Assembly: GCA_032719365.1 (NCBI GenBank)
Contig: CM064872.1
Span: 61,456,296 to 61,520,295 of the forward strand
Direction of reading: 5' to 3'
Source of the DNA: Prinsepia uniflora
Lineage: Eukaryota > Streptophyta > Magnoliopsida > Rosales > Rosaceae
DNA: 64,000 nt
Shown here: one piece after another, positions 35,160 to 46,864 of the stretch
Layout: each line of letters begins with the position of its first letter
How positions within the stretch are numbered: the stretch's first letter is position 1
Position numbers and translations under genes: made by a program
The notes under the pieces: model-generated
Told to the model about the DNA's origin: nothing
Databases searched by the model: none
What the model saw: the letters and a program-made list of their open reading frames with translations, nothing else

Positions 35160-37561
35160 ATGGCGTACCACAACCACCTCTCTCAGAACCTCCCTCTCCA
35201 CCACTTCACGGACCAAACCCAACACCAGCACCAGCCATTTCAATCGGATCAGCCTGACCCGAATTCAAAGCCCGCCGATCAACACCACCCATTTCAACCC
35301 GCCCCCAATTGGCTCAACAGCGCCCTCCTCCGCAACTACACCAACACCGACACTAACAACCCAAGCAACAACACAAACAACGGCGGCGCCGCCTCCAATT
35401 TCCTCAATCTTCATGTGACCGCCTCCGACTCCACCACCTCGCAGGCCTCCAACCAATGGCTCTCCCAGTCGCATCGCCCGATCCTCCACCGCAACCATAG
35501 CGACGCCATAGATAACGTCACAGTCGCTGCTGACGACCCCATGATCGCCGCCGCCATCTCCCACGAATCCGCCGACCTCAAGCCCGACTGCAACCTCAAC
35601 AAGAGCGACGGAGGCGTCGTGGAGAGCGGAGGAGGCGGCGGCGGGGACGGCGGAATGATCAACTGGCAAAACGCGAGGCAAAAGTCGGAGATTCTGGCCC
35701 ACCCGCTTTATGAGCCGCTGCTTTCAGCACACGTGGCATGCTTGCGGATTGCCACGCCGGTGGACCAGCTGCCGAGGATCGACGCTCAGCTGGCCCAGTC
35801 GCAGAATGTGGTGGCTAAGTACTCGGCTTTGGGCCACGGCATGGTCAGTGATGATAAGGAACTTGATCAGTTCATGGTAAGCTTTTTCTCTGCCTTTTAT
35901 TTTGGATAACGATGTTCATACCTCTAATTTCTCCTTCTGCATTTCTTAATTGAATAAATCAAAACAAAATCAACCGAACAAGAATAATTTAATGACCAAT
36001 GGAGCATTTTTAAGCGTCGAAGGCTCGAAGCTTCATTATTTTTCGTTAATTCTTCCGATCCTCCCGGATTAGTTAAGTCGGTTGGACTCCGGGAGGATGT
36101 TTAAACTTTAAAATTAGGAGTTTATAATTCGTCTAATGTTCGTTTTGTAAGAGTTTACAGTTCGTCTCATTCTCGTTTTACATAAATTAACAGAATATTA
36201 CTGGTAGGTTAGTGAATCATGGGAACTAATATTTGTTTGTAAGTATTCAACTCTGTGACCATTAGTGTTTTTGCATAATTAATGGTGGCTTGAATTAAAC
36301 AGAGAAAGCTAAAAGGGGAGAGCTTTTGGCATGGTTGAATATTTCGATGAGCAGAGTACGGTGTATAGGGATCTGAAAAAGCTTTATGGGCTAAAAGACA
36401 TGCAGGAACACATAATCTGAATTTTCTATCACAAAGACACAACTTTCTTCCTCCCATTTGAATTTAAATTCGCTTCTCAGTTTAAATTAAATTAAAATAA
36501 AAATATCGTCGATATTAACAGCATTTTGATTTTTTTAGGGATTGAATTTTGATTGTCTTATGTTGTTGATGATATAGAGGCATTATGTTTTGTTGCTTTG
36601 CTCTTTCAAAGAACAACTGCAACAACATGTCCGAGTCCATGCCATGGAAGCAGTGATGGCTTGCTGGGAGATTGAGCAATCTCTGCAAAGCTTAACAGGT
36701 AATGTTAATGTTGTGATCATCGTCACTGACTCAACAATAATGGCACCAAAATTTATAATTTTTTCTTACACACATTGTCACCTCCATGATCTCAAACAGG
36801 AGTTTCTCCGGGTGAAGGCACGGGTGCTACCATGTCCGATGATGAAGACGACCAAGTAGACAGCGATGCGAACTTGTTCGATGGAAGTATGGAGGGACAT
36901 GACACCATGGGATTCGGCCCTCTCATCCCGACAGAGAGCGAAAGGTCGCTGATGGAACGCGTGAGGCAAGAGTTGAAGCATGAACTCAAACAGGTAATTA
37001 ACAACAACATTGCTGATCAAAATGTTGGTGTCACAAAAATAATGAACAAATCCAAACTTGTTGGTTACTAATACGAGCAAATTTTGCAGGGTTACAAGGA
37101 GAAAATCGTGGACATTCGGGAGGAGATTTTGCGCAAGAGAAGAGCCGGAAAACTCCCCGGAGACACGACCTCCGTCCTTAAAGCTTGGTGGCAATCACAT
37201 TCCAAGTGGCCATATCCAACTGTAAGTTTGTAAACATTGATTCGAATTTACTTGTGAAATTGTAGAGCAAAATCCTCAAAACAATCTTATATAAATTTCA
37301 GGAGGAAGACAAGGCTCGATTGGTGCAGGAAACTGGATTGCAATTGAAGCAGATAAACAATTGGTTCATCAATCAAAGAAAGAGGAACTGGCACAGCAAT
37401 CCTTCAACCTCCACGGTTTTGAAGAGCAAGCGCAAAAGGTATGCTCGTCGAGCCTCTGGATCCATCTCAACTGCGAATTTTGTATGAGCTTTGCACCAAC
37501 CTTATTAATTTGAAAAAGAAGTAATGCAGGTGAAAACAGCAGCGATGATCGATTCGTATAG
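35160..37561 (+). CDS. Class II KNOX (TALE homeodomain) transcription factor, KNAT3/4/5-like
   Basis: Six exons: 35160-35876, 36578-36698, 36800-36993, 37090-37221, 37302-37438 and 37522-37561, giving 446 residues. The first 170 residues are low-complexity (Asn/Ser/His/Gln-rich). KNOX1 follows at about 176-218 (PLYEPLLSAHVACLRIATPV) and KNOX2 at about 232-280 (ELDQFM / HYVLLLCSFKEQLQQHVRVH). ELK is at about 336-357 and the TALE homeodomain at about 358-420, with the PYP loop insertion (KWPYPTEEDK) and WFINQRKRNWHSN. Such proteins bind DNA in the nucleus, usually paired with BELL homeodomain proteins, and act in organ differentiation and secondary-wall control. Introns are all GT-AG. The last acceptor was chosen at 37521 because it yields the family C-terminus SNAGENSS. 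The usual FMTHY at the exon 1/2 junction is FMRHY here. Confidence 0.95.
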
Positions 37562-37896
37562 ATCGAATGAACCTCAGAAAACAATGGGGATTTTGATCTT
37601 CATTTCGCCTCATAAGTTGCGGTACGACTCCATGGAAGAAAGACAGTGAATGAATCGGATTTTGGCTTCTACACAAAGAAACAAAGGAGAACTCAGAATA
37701 TGGGACTCAGATCTTAAATCGAGTATGAGCCATTACGCGAGTAACTGAAAGCTGCAGATTGATCAAATGCATGTAATATTATACATATACATGTCATTAG
37801 GAATTTACTAGTTAGAAATTATGGTGCTGAAACTATGAATTGGATAGTCTACCAGAGGGATTATATTTTTTTTTTAAAAAAATCATCATTTCTGTG

Positions 37897-37902
37897 AATA
37901 AA
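37897..37902 (+). terminator. Poly(A) signal of the KNOX gene
   Basis: AATAAA lies 336 nt after the KNOX stop codon, within AT-rich sequence. This is a reasonable position for the plant near-upstream element. Confidence 0.45.
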
Positions 37903-38139
37903 AATAGTGAGGGATTATGGGCTTACAGTGCAATGGCCTAAAATTATGAACAAAGCGTTGTAACTTCACATAAAACCAGGTAAACTCCCCGCTTAGGCGT
38001 TATGATTCCTTATTTATGCATTTTTATTTTTATTTTAAATATTTTGTAGGGGCAAAATTAAAAAAGCTAGGAGCCTACTTTGCAAGTATTTTTCATTTTG
38101 GAACTTCCGTTTGTTCAGCATTCTTTTGTGGGATCTTCT

Positions 38140-38290
38140 GAGTTTATCATTCGTGATGATAATGGAAATCCTCTTCTGGCCGGTGCTTCTCCTCTAGTAT
38201 TGTCATTGCTCAAGGTTTAATTGTTCATGAGTGTTTGGTCCAGGCAATTCGAGCACATGTTTGAATCTATAGCATTTCTCCAATGGCTTA
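38140..38290 (+). pseudogene. RNase H-like fragment of a LINE-type element
   Basis: The frame EFIIRDDNGNPLLAGASPLV LSLLK (38140-38214) matches the RNase H domain attached to plant non-LTR retrotransposons (typical GFVIRDxxGxxLxAGxxxL). After a stop or shift, VHECLVQAIRA follows near 38224, comparable with the AExxALxxGL helix. No reverse transcriptase is seen nearby, so this is an isolated relic. Confidence 0.5.
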
Positions 38291-38634
38291 TAAGGCTTTA
38301 TAATTTAATCATGCGAATCTCAGCTGCCCAAGGGGCTTTCAGCTTGTGTATCCAAAGAGCACTTTCATTTATTCTAGAAAAATTTAGAAATATTCATTTT
38401 TATTTTTTAATTTAAAATAAGCCGCCTAAGCACTAACGTTACACCGATCCATGCCTAACATTGTCCAATACGCGTTGAAAAATTAAGCATTCCGGAAGAA
38501 TTCATCTGTTCACTAATCTTGAGCTAGACAAATCAAACCAATGAATGAATACACAATCAAAGTCTCTCTATAAACAAGAGCAAGAGCAACACAACATCAG
38601 CAGAATTAAAGATCTGGAGATTGAAAAAAAAAAA

Positions 38635-39090
38635 TCAGAACTTGGCATTGTTGATTCCCGGTGAAGCTGCTGCTGCAGCATAGCCGGCATTCGAAAAATG
38701 ATGGTATGAAATCGCATCTTCATCTCTATCAATCCCTCCATCGTCGAAATTAAGAGCGTAACTCTGAGAATCATATTGAAACTGCACCTTATTATTTCTT
38801 TTCTTGTAAATTGTAGTGAATGATCGAATGAAATTCTTCCACTTTGGACCCGCCACAACCTCCGAAAACTCCCTGACTTTCTTCACAGTCCCCACCACCC
38901 AATTCTCCTTCGCATGGTCCACTACGGATCCTTCTTCTTGTTGTAGCAGATATCTTTGTGCTCCAAAATTGCTTCTCCCACAGAGTGCCCATAAACAACC
39001 ACAAGAGGAAGAAGACGGAACTATTTCTTCATCATAGTAGTACCCGTCATTCTCTTCCAGGGGCGATCGGGTTTCGCGAATCGAGGCCAT
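38635..39090 (-). CDS. Plant-specific 151-aa protein with an FQYDxxSYALNF motif, function unknown
   Basis: A single-exon frame of 151 residues begins MASIRETRSPLEENDG. A longer in-frame start at 39147 exists, but the TATA box at 39152-39161 would place transcription initiation near 39125, so the 39090 ATG in good context (CCATGG) is preferred. Features in order: an acidic/Tyr stretch (YYYDEEI), a Cys patch (SSSSCGCLWALCG), WVVGTVKKVREFSEVVAGPK, WKNFIRSF, a basic KKRNNK segment, then FQYDSQSYALNFDDGG near residues 104-119, and an Ala-rich tail. I recognise the SYALNF type as a small plant family without firm function. There is no signal peptide or membrane segment. The gene at 56330-56995 shares the motif. 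Confidence 0.8.
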   Translation of the reverse strand: MASIRETRSPLEENDGYYYDEEIVPSSSSCGCLWALCGRSNFGAQRYLLQQEEGSVVDHAKENWVVGTVKKVREFSEVVAGPKWKNFIRSFTTIYKKRNNKVQFQYDSQSYALNFDDGGIDRDEDAISYHHFSNAGYAAAAASPGINNAKF

Positions 39091-39151
39091 GGGATTGAGA
39101 ATTTGAGACCAGAGATCATGTTTGATGATAAAAAATGCCTTTAGCAAGTAG

Positions 39152-39161
39152 TATATATATT
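39152..39161 (-). promoter_or_regulatory. TATA box of the 38.6-kb gene
   Basis: TATATATATT on the plus strand reads as AATATATATA on the minus strand, about 62 bp upstream of the chosen ATG. Its position is the main reason for taking 39090 instead of 39147 as the start. Confidence 0.5.
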
Positions 39162-39578
39162 TATGAAATGTGACCGAGTAATTAAAATTGAAGTGCTAGC
39201 TAAGTAATAGCTAAGCGCGTTTGAAGATTTCTTTTGGGCATTCTTGTGTGTTCGTGACAGATCAGAAAGATGGAATGATTTGGTATCTTCTGGGACATTG
39301 GATGTGCCGGGCATTGCCCATTTGCCAATTGTAGCATCCTGTGACTTGTTTGCTATGGCATCCACAGTAGAACAGACCAACTGCTATTTTGTTTTGGCTG
39401 TCTTTCTATCTAATTTCCATCTCAACTTCTAATCAAAGCATCACGACAACATCCAAATATCACCTTTGGACAGGGGCAAGGAGGAAGGACCATGTATGAA
39501 TACCGACTATTGCATAAGCCCACTAGCGGTTGAGAGAAAGCCAGAAGTATATATACAAGGTTGTGTGGAGCTTGAAGA

Positions 39579-39770
39579 TGTTAAGAAATCTTTATGTTTG
39601 ATTAGGAAGTTAATCGTGTCAGATTTGTGATAGTTGTTTACCTTGTAGTAATCTCCTAGTTTCTAGGTTACGTCTCTAGGACACTTTGTAGTACAATGAA
39701 TGTTGTAACCCTATTTGTACCCCTGTTTTGATGTGAATAATTATTAAAGTGCAAATATCACTTTTCTACA
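39579..39770 (+). repeat. 5' LTR of the Copia element (192 bp)
   Basis: It begins TGTTAAGAAATC and ends CTTTTCTACA. It is followed at 39771 by TGGCATCCCTAACC, a degenerate initiator-Met primer site (canonical TGGTATC). By eye it differs from the 3' LTR by about ten substitutions and a 10-13 bp indel near GATAGTTG. Confidence 0.9.
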
Positions 39771-39832
39771 TGGCATCCCTAACCTAGCATGTCTCATTGC
39801 TTTCTTCGACATGCATCTTCTCTGCCGCCGTC

Positions 39833-40463
39833 ATGGCCGGAGATGATAAGGTTGTTCCTTCAAGCAGCAGCACTGACGCTACCCTTGTTGATCCATATTT
39901 CCCGCATCGTTCAGACCATCCAGGTCGGAAACTTGTGACCATCCGCCTCAACAGTCACAATTATCACTCATGGAGTCGAGCATTCAAGGTTTCTCTCAAC
40001 GCCAAGAATAAACTTGGCTTTATCAATGGCACCCTAACAACGCCCTTGGTAACTCAAAGATCCGACATGTTTGCGTCATGGAAGCGATGCAACGATATAG
40101 TCCTCTCTTGGATATGGAATTCGCTTGAACCCGACATCCATCACAGTGTTTTATACGCTGCAACAACCCATGAAGTCTGGACGGATCTCATGGAGAGATT
40201 TTCTCAAAGCAGTGCACCCTGAATCTTCCAAATTCGACGCGACATTGCGTCTCTACATCAAGGCCAGCTTTCCGTGAATTCCTATTACACAAAATTGAAG
40301 ACCCTCTGGGATGAGCTTGGATCATACAGCCGCACCATCTGCACCTGCAGCGTCGATGAAGAAAATAACAAACTGATGCAGTTCGTTATGGGCTTGAACG
40401 AAAGCTATAGTGTCGTTCGAGCTCAGCTATTACTGTTGAATCCCCTTCCCTCTATGCGCCAAG
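39833..40463 (+). pseudogene. Copia gag, 5' part, interrupted by a nested element
   Basis: It begins MAGDDKVVPSSSSTD and has the Copia gag landmarks LVTIRLNSHNYHSWSRAFKV, LGFINGTL, WKRCNDIVLSWI and VWTDLMERFSQSS. Next come a stop at 40220-40222 and the second half (YYTKLKTLWDELGSY, NKLMQFVMGLNESYSVVRAQ, LLLLNPLPSMRQ). The frame is cut at 40463 by the Gypsy derivative and continues at 45283. Confidence 0.88.
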
Positions 40464-41054
40464 TGACAGGACCCACCCCCAATCCCTAGGGATTAAGGCT
40501 AAGTCCTACTCCCGTCTGCCTTACGCATGACACGAGGAATAAACCGACGTTCAATCTCCATGTGACACGTAAGCTGGACAAGAGATTTTCCAACGTGCCG
40601 TTCCAAATTTTTGAGCTTCCCAGAGTGCGCAGACTTTACTGTGGATCGCGTGTGTGATGTCTCCGTCTCTCTCGACCAACAGCCCACACCGCAACAACCT
40701 GGAGGGTATCGAAAACATAAAAGACTATGAGTGGAAAAAAATAAATAATTATTTAGAAAACAGTTCAGAAGAAATTACATTTTTACTCTCCATGCAAAAA
40801 CCAATGCATGCATATCAACTCATGTTATGAAACCATTTCACATAAAAAAAAAATCAATGAAAACCATTATGGAAAACCCGAATCAAATCCGTCATTCGAA
40901 TCCAGGGCCTCAGCCCAAAATTACAAATCAATCTCAAAGTACAGGAACTCCGTCCCAAAGCTCATCAAATCCAGGCCATCCGGGTTACTGCCCAAAACGT
41001 CTGAAAACCAGTGAAAAAAAAATATCAATCATGCGAGTTGCTGGATCTCAAGTG

Positions 41055-41210
41055 CGTCCGAGTCTTTAAACTCAAAACCATGCGCATAATTAGGCCTTCC
41101 CGGGATATCAACGAGTCTTTAAACTCAAAACACAATCAACAGGCCTCGGGGGGTATCATAACCGAGTCTTTAAACTCAAAAAATATACCGAGTCTTTAAA
41201 CTCAAACATA
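41055..41210. repeat. Minisatellite of CCGAGTCTTTAAACTC units in LTR copy D
   Basis: Four GAGTCTTTAAACTC words (about 41059, 41113, 41163 and 41191) lie between the degenerate inverted boxes ATGAGTGGAA (40727-40736) and GTCCACTTGC (41690-41699). The unit is the one found in copies C and F. Confidence 0.75.
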
Positions 41211-43484
41211 TCAATCCATGGCCCTCCCCCCCGTCAGTCAACCGAGTGAACACCATAGGAAATCCATATCCGAGTTCGCAACAATGATTCTGTAAGCCGG
41301 CATCCGGAGCCATCATCCCGAACCCAAATTCAGAATTTATCTTTCACGTTTCAAAATCAAATCATGAATCATCATTTCCGAAATCCGATTCAAAACCCGA
41401 AATCACGTTCTTTAACACCACTTTTCTGAACTGGGCTTCAAGCCCAAAATCACTTATCCGAAATCCATTTCAAATCCTTGAAATCAAATCATATTTCAAA
41501 TCCTGGAGTCAAATCATCAAAATCATGCTCAAATCACAATAGAAATCGAAACCTCGTAAAATGTGCAAATACGTAATATCTCGAAATACGTGCAAACCGT
41601 ACATCATCAAGATCTAATCAAAATCATAGAGTCGCATATAGAAACACATATAAAAACATATATGCAAGCATTAAGAGTTAGAAAGTAAAGTCCACTTGCA
41701 GACCATTACGCTGTTGCCTCGATACGCGCGCACTTATGTCGTTCTCGGCTAATCCGTTATCACCGTCTTTCCCGAACCTGCCCAAATCTCATAATAAGAT
41801 CACTAGCTACTTCACAATGATCATACTAAAGCCCCGTAATTTTCCCAAATTTTTAACTATTTTTAACTGAGCCCTAAAACCTTCTGACATCCCGAAATTT
41901 ATCGAGACGATGTCCGATAGACTCGAAACTGATCCCAAAATGTTCGTTACAACAAATACTTTAAAAGGTCATGTTGAAAGTTTCCCTAAACTACATCTCA
42001 AGCGCCCCCACGCGCGTCTGGAACCTCCTGCGCGTGAAATCCACGCGCGTGAACAGTGTCATCGTTTTCCTCAGGTCGACCCGATTCAGACCAGGTTAGA
42101 CCGGTCTCTGCAACTCGAACCGGCGTGGCCGGTTTGCAGCCATTTCCAACCAGTTTTTGATTCTGTTTCAACCCTTAGCTTCGTCCTATCCTATAGACTC
42201 GATCTATTCCATTAAAACATGATGTGTTGGTCTAGAAGTTTACCTTCCTGATCACGAACAAACCGCACATCTTCGATCATCGTACCTGCATGATCCTGGC
42301 CTCCAACTTCCTTGATTTCAAGCTAAATCAATCCTTTAAGACCTCCAGAGCCTCATCCAATCAATCAATTCCATTAATAATCCCTAAAACGCAATTTACG
42401 ATTTTCGAATTTAAAATCGAATTTTATGGAACTTAGACTTACCATCCATCTCTAGCCTCGAACACAGGCTCAAAAGCTTCCTGATGATCTCTAAAACATG
42501 ACCCACTTAACCAATTCAATCCTTAACCCGTAAATCCAACTTCCCCATGTTCAACCCCAAATAGAGGATTTCTCGGGTTTCCTTTTCTACCACCACCGTC
42601 CTCCATCGTCGTGCCTCGCCGTGGCCACCTGGAGTCTCAGCACAGCCTCCCCTACATATTTCCTTCACACCCTACCACCATTTGATCAAGTTTGAGAGGA
42701 TTGGGTTTCACGATCACTCATGTTCCTCTGTTTTTCTTACAAAAGTCACAAGCAACAACTCACACACTGAACAAGATCGATGTGCTCTGTGTCTCTGTTC
42801 TCTCACTCAATACGCTCAATTGATTAAATCAATTCAAAAACACGGTGCTCTCTTCTCCACACAACACAAACATTACACCTATGCACCTACTCAGCCCAAC
42901 CAAGCCACTAATCCATCATCTCTTAGTGACAATTGTCACTTAATTAGTTAAATAGCTCAGTTAAACATCCACTACGGCTGATTCAAATTTCACCATCCAA
43001 ATTACCATTTTACCCTTCCTTCACACAATTACCAAAATGCCCTTCCTCGTTCTAGAATCATAACTTATTCATCCGAAGTTCGATTTTTGCGTGTCGCCTG
43101 TCGTTGTACTCAAGGCATCGAGACCTTCCTAACGATCCTCGAAGTTCGTGAAAATTCCATGTCGTATGAAAAGTCAACCAATTGCCCTTTTTTATTGAAA
43201 TTACCAAAGTACCCTCAAACTTCCGAACGTCATAACTTTCTCCTCGAATGTCGAAACCGGACGTGCCCCTTGTCTATGAACTCGTGACGTCCCAAACCAC
43301 GCCACGGCCATTGGTCAAAGTCTATTTGACCGTCCGAAAGAAAAGTCAACATTTTTGCCCATTCTAGGGGCAAAATCGTCATTTCACACCGTCCATCCGA
43401 AATCGACAAACTAATCACCGATTAACTTCACTAATCTATCATTAACCACTAATCTAATCCTAATTTCTGGGACAGGCTATTAAA

Positions 43485-45115
43485 ATCTACCCCACTTAAA
43501 GAATTTCGTCCCCGAAATTCCGAATCTCGTACTTTCGTATCTAACTGGGGGAACATCCAACTAAACTTATGCTTGGGTCTTCTATCCGGTGTCTACCATC
43601 TGCCAATCCACATTATCCTGACAGTTCCCAAACTGCCATCCTAACTTGGTTAAGTAAACCATCTGACTTTTACCCCGTCTAATGATAAACTCATTCCTAC
43701 CAAGGTCCACACATTCCCAAATCGTACCCATTTCTACCAATCAATCCTCATGGATCAACCAATCCTCATGGATCAACCAATCCTCATGGCTCAACCAATC
43801 ATCATGGCTCAACCAACCCTACGTATGCCACAACACCCCTGCTACCAGTTCCCACACCTCCGACTCCTTCTTGAGTCGATCATACCTCGTCCCAACGTCC
43901 CAGTACCTCATGTGAATCCGCCGTCAACAACACCAATCTCAAATACAAGACGGCATCTACCGGTCTTGGTACTTTTATTCTTCAATATCCATACCATAAT
44001 CTGAACTACTACCATCAACGATCCGCTCCGACCGCACTAGTGTCTTAATGTACTCGTCTATACCCCTAATTCTACCAATCATCTCACCAGTGGTCCACTA
44101 ACCACCAACACGGTCAACTTGTGGGAATACCATTCACGTCCCACACTACCTATCACAAACCTGATTAACCGTGCTTACACATCGTAATATCAGGGTCCTA
44201 CCAGCCACTCATGACTCTGCGCATCCAGCTCATGTTAGTAATAATCAATAGATCCCTCTGGATCACCCGGATCTAGTCCACGTCCCATGTCAGAATCCAT
44301 CATATCGGCACTACGTCGATCATCCATCTATTCCCCACATCACTCGGCACTAAGCCGATCACCAACACTTATACCAAAACATCACGTTGTACGTCCAATT
44401 ACATCGACATGGTGCCAACCACTGCCGAATCAGTACGTGTACATCGCAAGTACCTTCACCAATCACCACCAACTAGAACCACAGTGCATATCACCATACA
44501 CAAGTAAGGATAACCCTACGAACTTTAAAGAAAACAAAGATATTTTAGAATACCTCAACATAGCTCGTGGAGTATAGCCGCACGTACTTCCAGTGTCATC
44601 TTACGGTACGTCCACAAATCAACCATAGCGGTATCAGTTACACACTACGATATCCAAAAGCCACCCACACATCATAGTGTGTTGTCACCCTCACAGGGAA
44701 ATTTCCAGGGCACCCGAAATGTCCTCGTAACCTTACTGATTTCCTCCTGACGACGAGACAATCACGTTTTACTTTTGCAGTCCATCGGTTCAATCTTACC
44801 TCTAGACTGAACTACATGTCTTCCGGGGAAATCCGACTCAAGTCCCTTCCATCCAAGTCATCCGGTCTTCTGGGTCTCCTGACAAATATGAAATCCAAGC
44901 ACATCTCACTTACGTACATAGAGTAGACCCAGCACTAACTCCAAAACCAAAACCCGAACGTATGCGGGACGGACCACACACGTCATGTACATCTCCAAGG
45001 TGATCAAGATGTCCAGCCACTCTTACACCTATATGACAGAATAATCTCCTCAGCTAGATGTCCTATATATCTAACCTCTGTCTCACATACAATCCTCCTA
45101 ATCCATAATAACTCA
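43485..45115 (-). pseudogene. Eroded internal region of copy D
   Basis: No readable protein was recognised. A tandem repeat of about 18 bp lies at 43738-43815. The first 40 bp after the LTR carry the GAATTTCGGGGACGAAATTC-type signature on the minus strand, as at the matching place in copy B. Confidence 0.5.
43738..43815. repeat. Tandem repeat, period 18 bp, about four units
   Basis: CCAATCCTCATGGATCAA-like units follow each other with single-base changes (GATCAA to GCTCAA, CCTCAT to ATCAT). The period is a multiple of three, giving a repeating six-residue pattern in any frame, but no protein context supports coding. Confidence 0.8.
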
Positions 45116-45282
45116 AAGTCCATTTGACCGTCCGAAAGAAAAGTCAACATTTTTGCCCATTCTAGGGGCAAAATCATCATTTCACACCGTCCGTCCGAAA
45201 TCAGCCAACTAATCACTGATTAACTTCACTAATCTGTCATTAACCACTAATCTAATCCCGATTTCTGGGACGGGCTGTTACA

Positions 45283-45899
45283 CTAAGCTTATGCGTCTAT
45301 CGCATCGGAAGTGACTCATCGTGAGGTAGGCTCCAGCTATGCTATCCCAGAATCGGCTGCCAGGACGGTCCGCACCTATGATTGTGACAAAGCTTACCCC
45401 CATTCTTAAAATTCTGAAAGACCTCCGCTGCACTGCAACTTTTGTAATGGTACCAATCATGCTGAAAGACAGGCTGGAAAAAGCATGGATACCCCCAAGG
45501 CATCCACGACACAATCCAAACTTAAAATTGCGGAACCGTTCGAACAATGGCAGCGTCACTTCGTCCTGTGGTCCTGCCTCCTCAGTGAACCATGTGGAGT
45601 CCACACCCACTCCAACTCTTCAAACCATTCAGTAGGATATGCCCAATCTGTCCACGCAGCAGTATCAACAAATTCTGACTGCATTATAACCGTACAATGC
45701 TTGTTCCAACACCAACGCCGTCAACCCTCAAGCTCTTGCAGCTTCTGCTTCCTCATATTCCAAAGGTTTGTCACCATTTGCTTCATGTCGATGGATAATC
45801 GTTAACGGTGCAACATACCACATTATTTCCTCCTTTGACTTGTTATCCAACACTACTCAGAACACCTATTTGCCACATGTCTCCTTACGAAGCGGAGAA
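45283..45899 (+). pseudogene. Copia gag end and protease start, between two insertions
   Basis: The gag continues after the nested element with YASIASEVTHREVGSSYAIP and a CCHC-type knuckle (LHCNFCNGTNHAERQ, near 45430). The protease region follows near 45780: WIIVNGATYHIISSF and LLSNTTQNTYLPHVSLRSGE. The expected catalytic DSGA is VNGA, so the active-site Asp and Ser are lost. The reading breaks at 45899 and resumes at 52051 (APITYIDTLNLSF). Confidence 0.85.
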
Positions 45900-46364
45900 T
45901 GTAAAACCCGTGTCATGGAGGGAACGGTGAACAATCCCACGTTCCTGCAATGGAGAATGGTCTAGGAAAGGATGGTGGTGTGCCTTAAAGGTGTAGGCAC
46001 ACACCTATCTAGCACTAGGCCTCCTTTGGCCGCGCTGGTTAAGGTGGTTACCTTCCAAGCGTGAGGTCTTGGGAACAAAACCTTGCCGGCGCAGGTGTGC
46101 CCAAAGAGGACAATATAGGGTTAGATAGAGGGTGCCGCTGTGCAACTCTGATCTAAACTAGGACTTTTGGGAGCTCAAGTGGCTTTGGGGGGGATTGGAA
46201 CCCCAAAGTTAAGTGAGTTGAGGCTGGTGCAATTCCATGATGGGTGACTCCCTGGGAAGTTGCACCATGAGCTCCCGAAAACAAAACCGTGAGGCCGAGG
46301 CCCAAAGCGGAAAATATGGTGCTAGATGAGTCGGGTCCAGACCGAGGAGGGTCGGGTCCTGACA
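45900..46364 (+). repeat. 5' LTR of the Cassandra TRIM (465 bp)
   Basis: Same length as the 3' LTR and nearly collinear with it; differences are scattered substitutions, for instance GTAAAACCCGTGTCATGG against GTAAGTCCCATGTCCTGG. It is followed by ATT and the first five bases of the primer site (TGGTA), where a solo LTR has inserted. Confidence 0.88.
46169..46276 (+). other. 5S-rRNA-like domain in the 5' Cassandra LTR
   Basis: The 108-nt domain is closed by a perfect 9-bp stem GGGAGCTCA / TGAGCTCCC. Inside are GGAACCCCAAAGTTAAG (5S box A region, canonical CCGAAGTTAAGC) and GATGGGTGACTCCCTGGGAAG (5S box C, canonical GATGGGTGACCTCCTGGGAAG). It would provide an RNA polymerase III internal promoter. 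It is not counted as a host 5S gene because the helix I bases differ and it sits in an LTR. Confidence 0.85.
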
Positions 46365-46864
46365 ATTTGGTATGTCAGGACCCGTCCCAAATATCACCTC
46401 GATACCCGGGACGAACCCTGCTCCCGTCTGACAATCACACTTAAAGTACCAAAATAACCTCAATACAACCATAAGCATAACTATCAAACAAGGGAGAATA
46501 TAATACAACCGTAATTCAGAGCATAGTTATTACAAAACAGGCACAAAATCCTACTAGGCTAATCTCGTAACGGAAGAATGTCGTAAGCTCTATGCCTCGG
46601 TCCCTGCCTCAACGTTCTCTCCAGCGCTATCACCACGATCTAGAGGGTAAATTAAAACCAAAAAGTGTGAGTGGACTAAAGAAATAAAAGGGTTAAAACG
46701 CACGTTATGAATAAAACAGTTTAAGGAAAACAATATGACTTACCCTCCGTTTTAAAATATGCATACCTAACAAGTATCAGAAAACCACAATATAAAACAG
46801 TATGATAAGTATGCTAAGATCGTATCGTAAAACCAAATATCCAAATCCGATCACCTGCTGGGTC

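Larger units (their letters stand above)
40464..45282 (-). mobile_element. Truncated large-LTR Gypsy element (copy D) inserted in the Copia gag
   Basis: Its full LTR is 40464-43484 (TGACAGGACCC...GGCTATTAAA, a decayed end). It is followed by an eroded internal segment with the CTTAAAGAATTTCGTCCCCGAA signature (43493 onward) and a 167-bp remnant of the second LTR (45116-45282, ending GGGCTGTTACA). Target duplication is CCAAG (40459-40463) against CTAAG (45283-45287). The Copia gag continues in homologous sequence directly after 45282. The pattern of loss matches copy B. Confidence 0.8.

Noticed and set aside
35265..35702. Long minus-strand frames over KNOX exon 1 (35265-35702, 35411-35662)
   Set aside because: Antisense shadows caused by the GC-rich, low-complexity coding sequence of exon 1.
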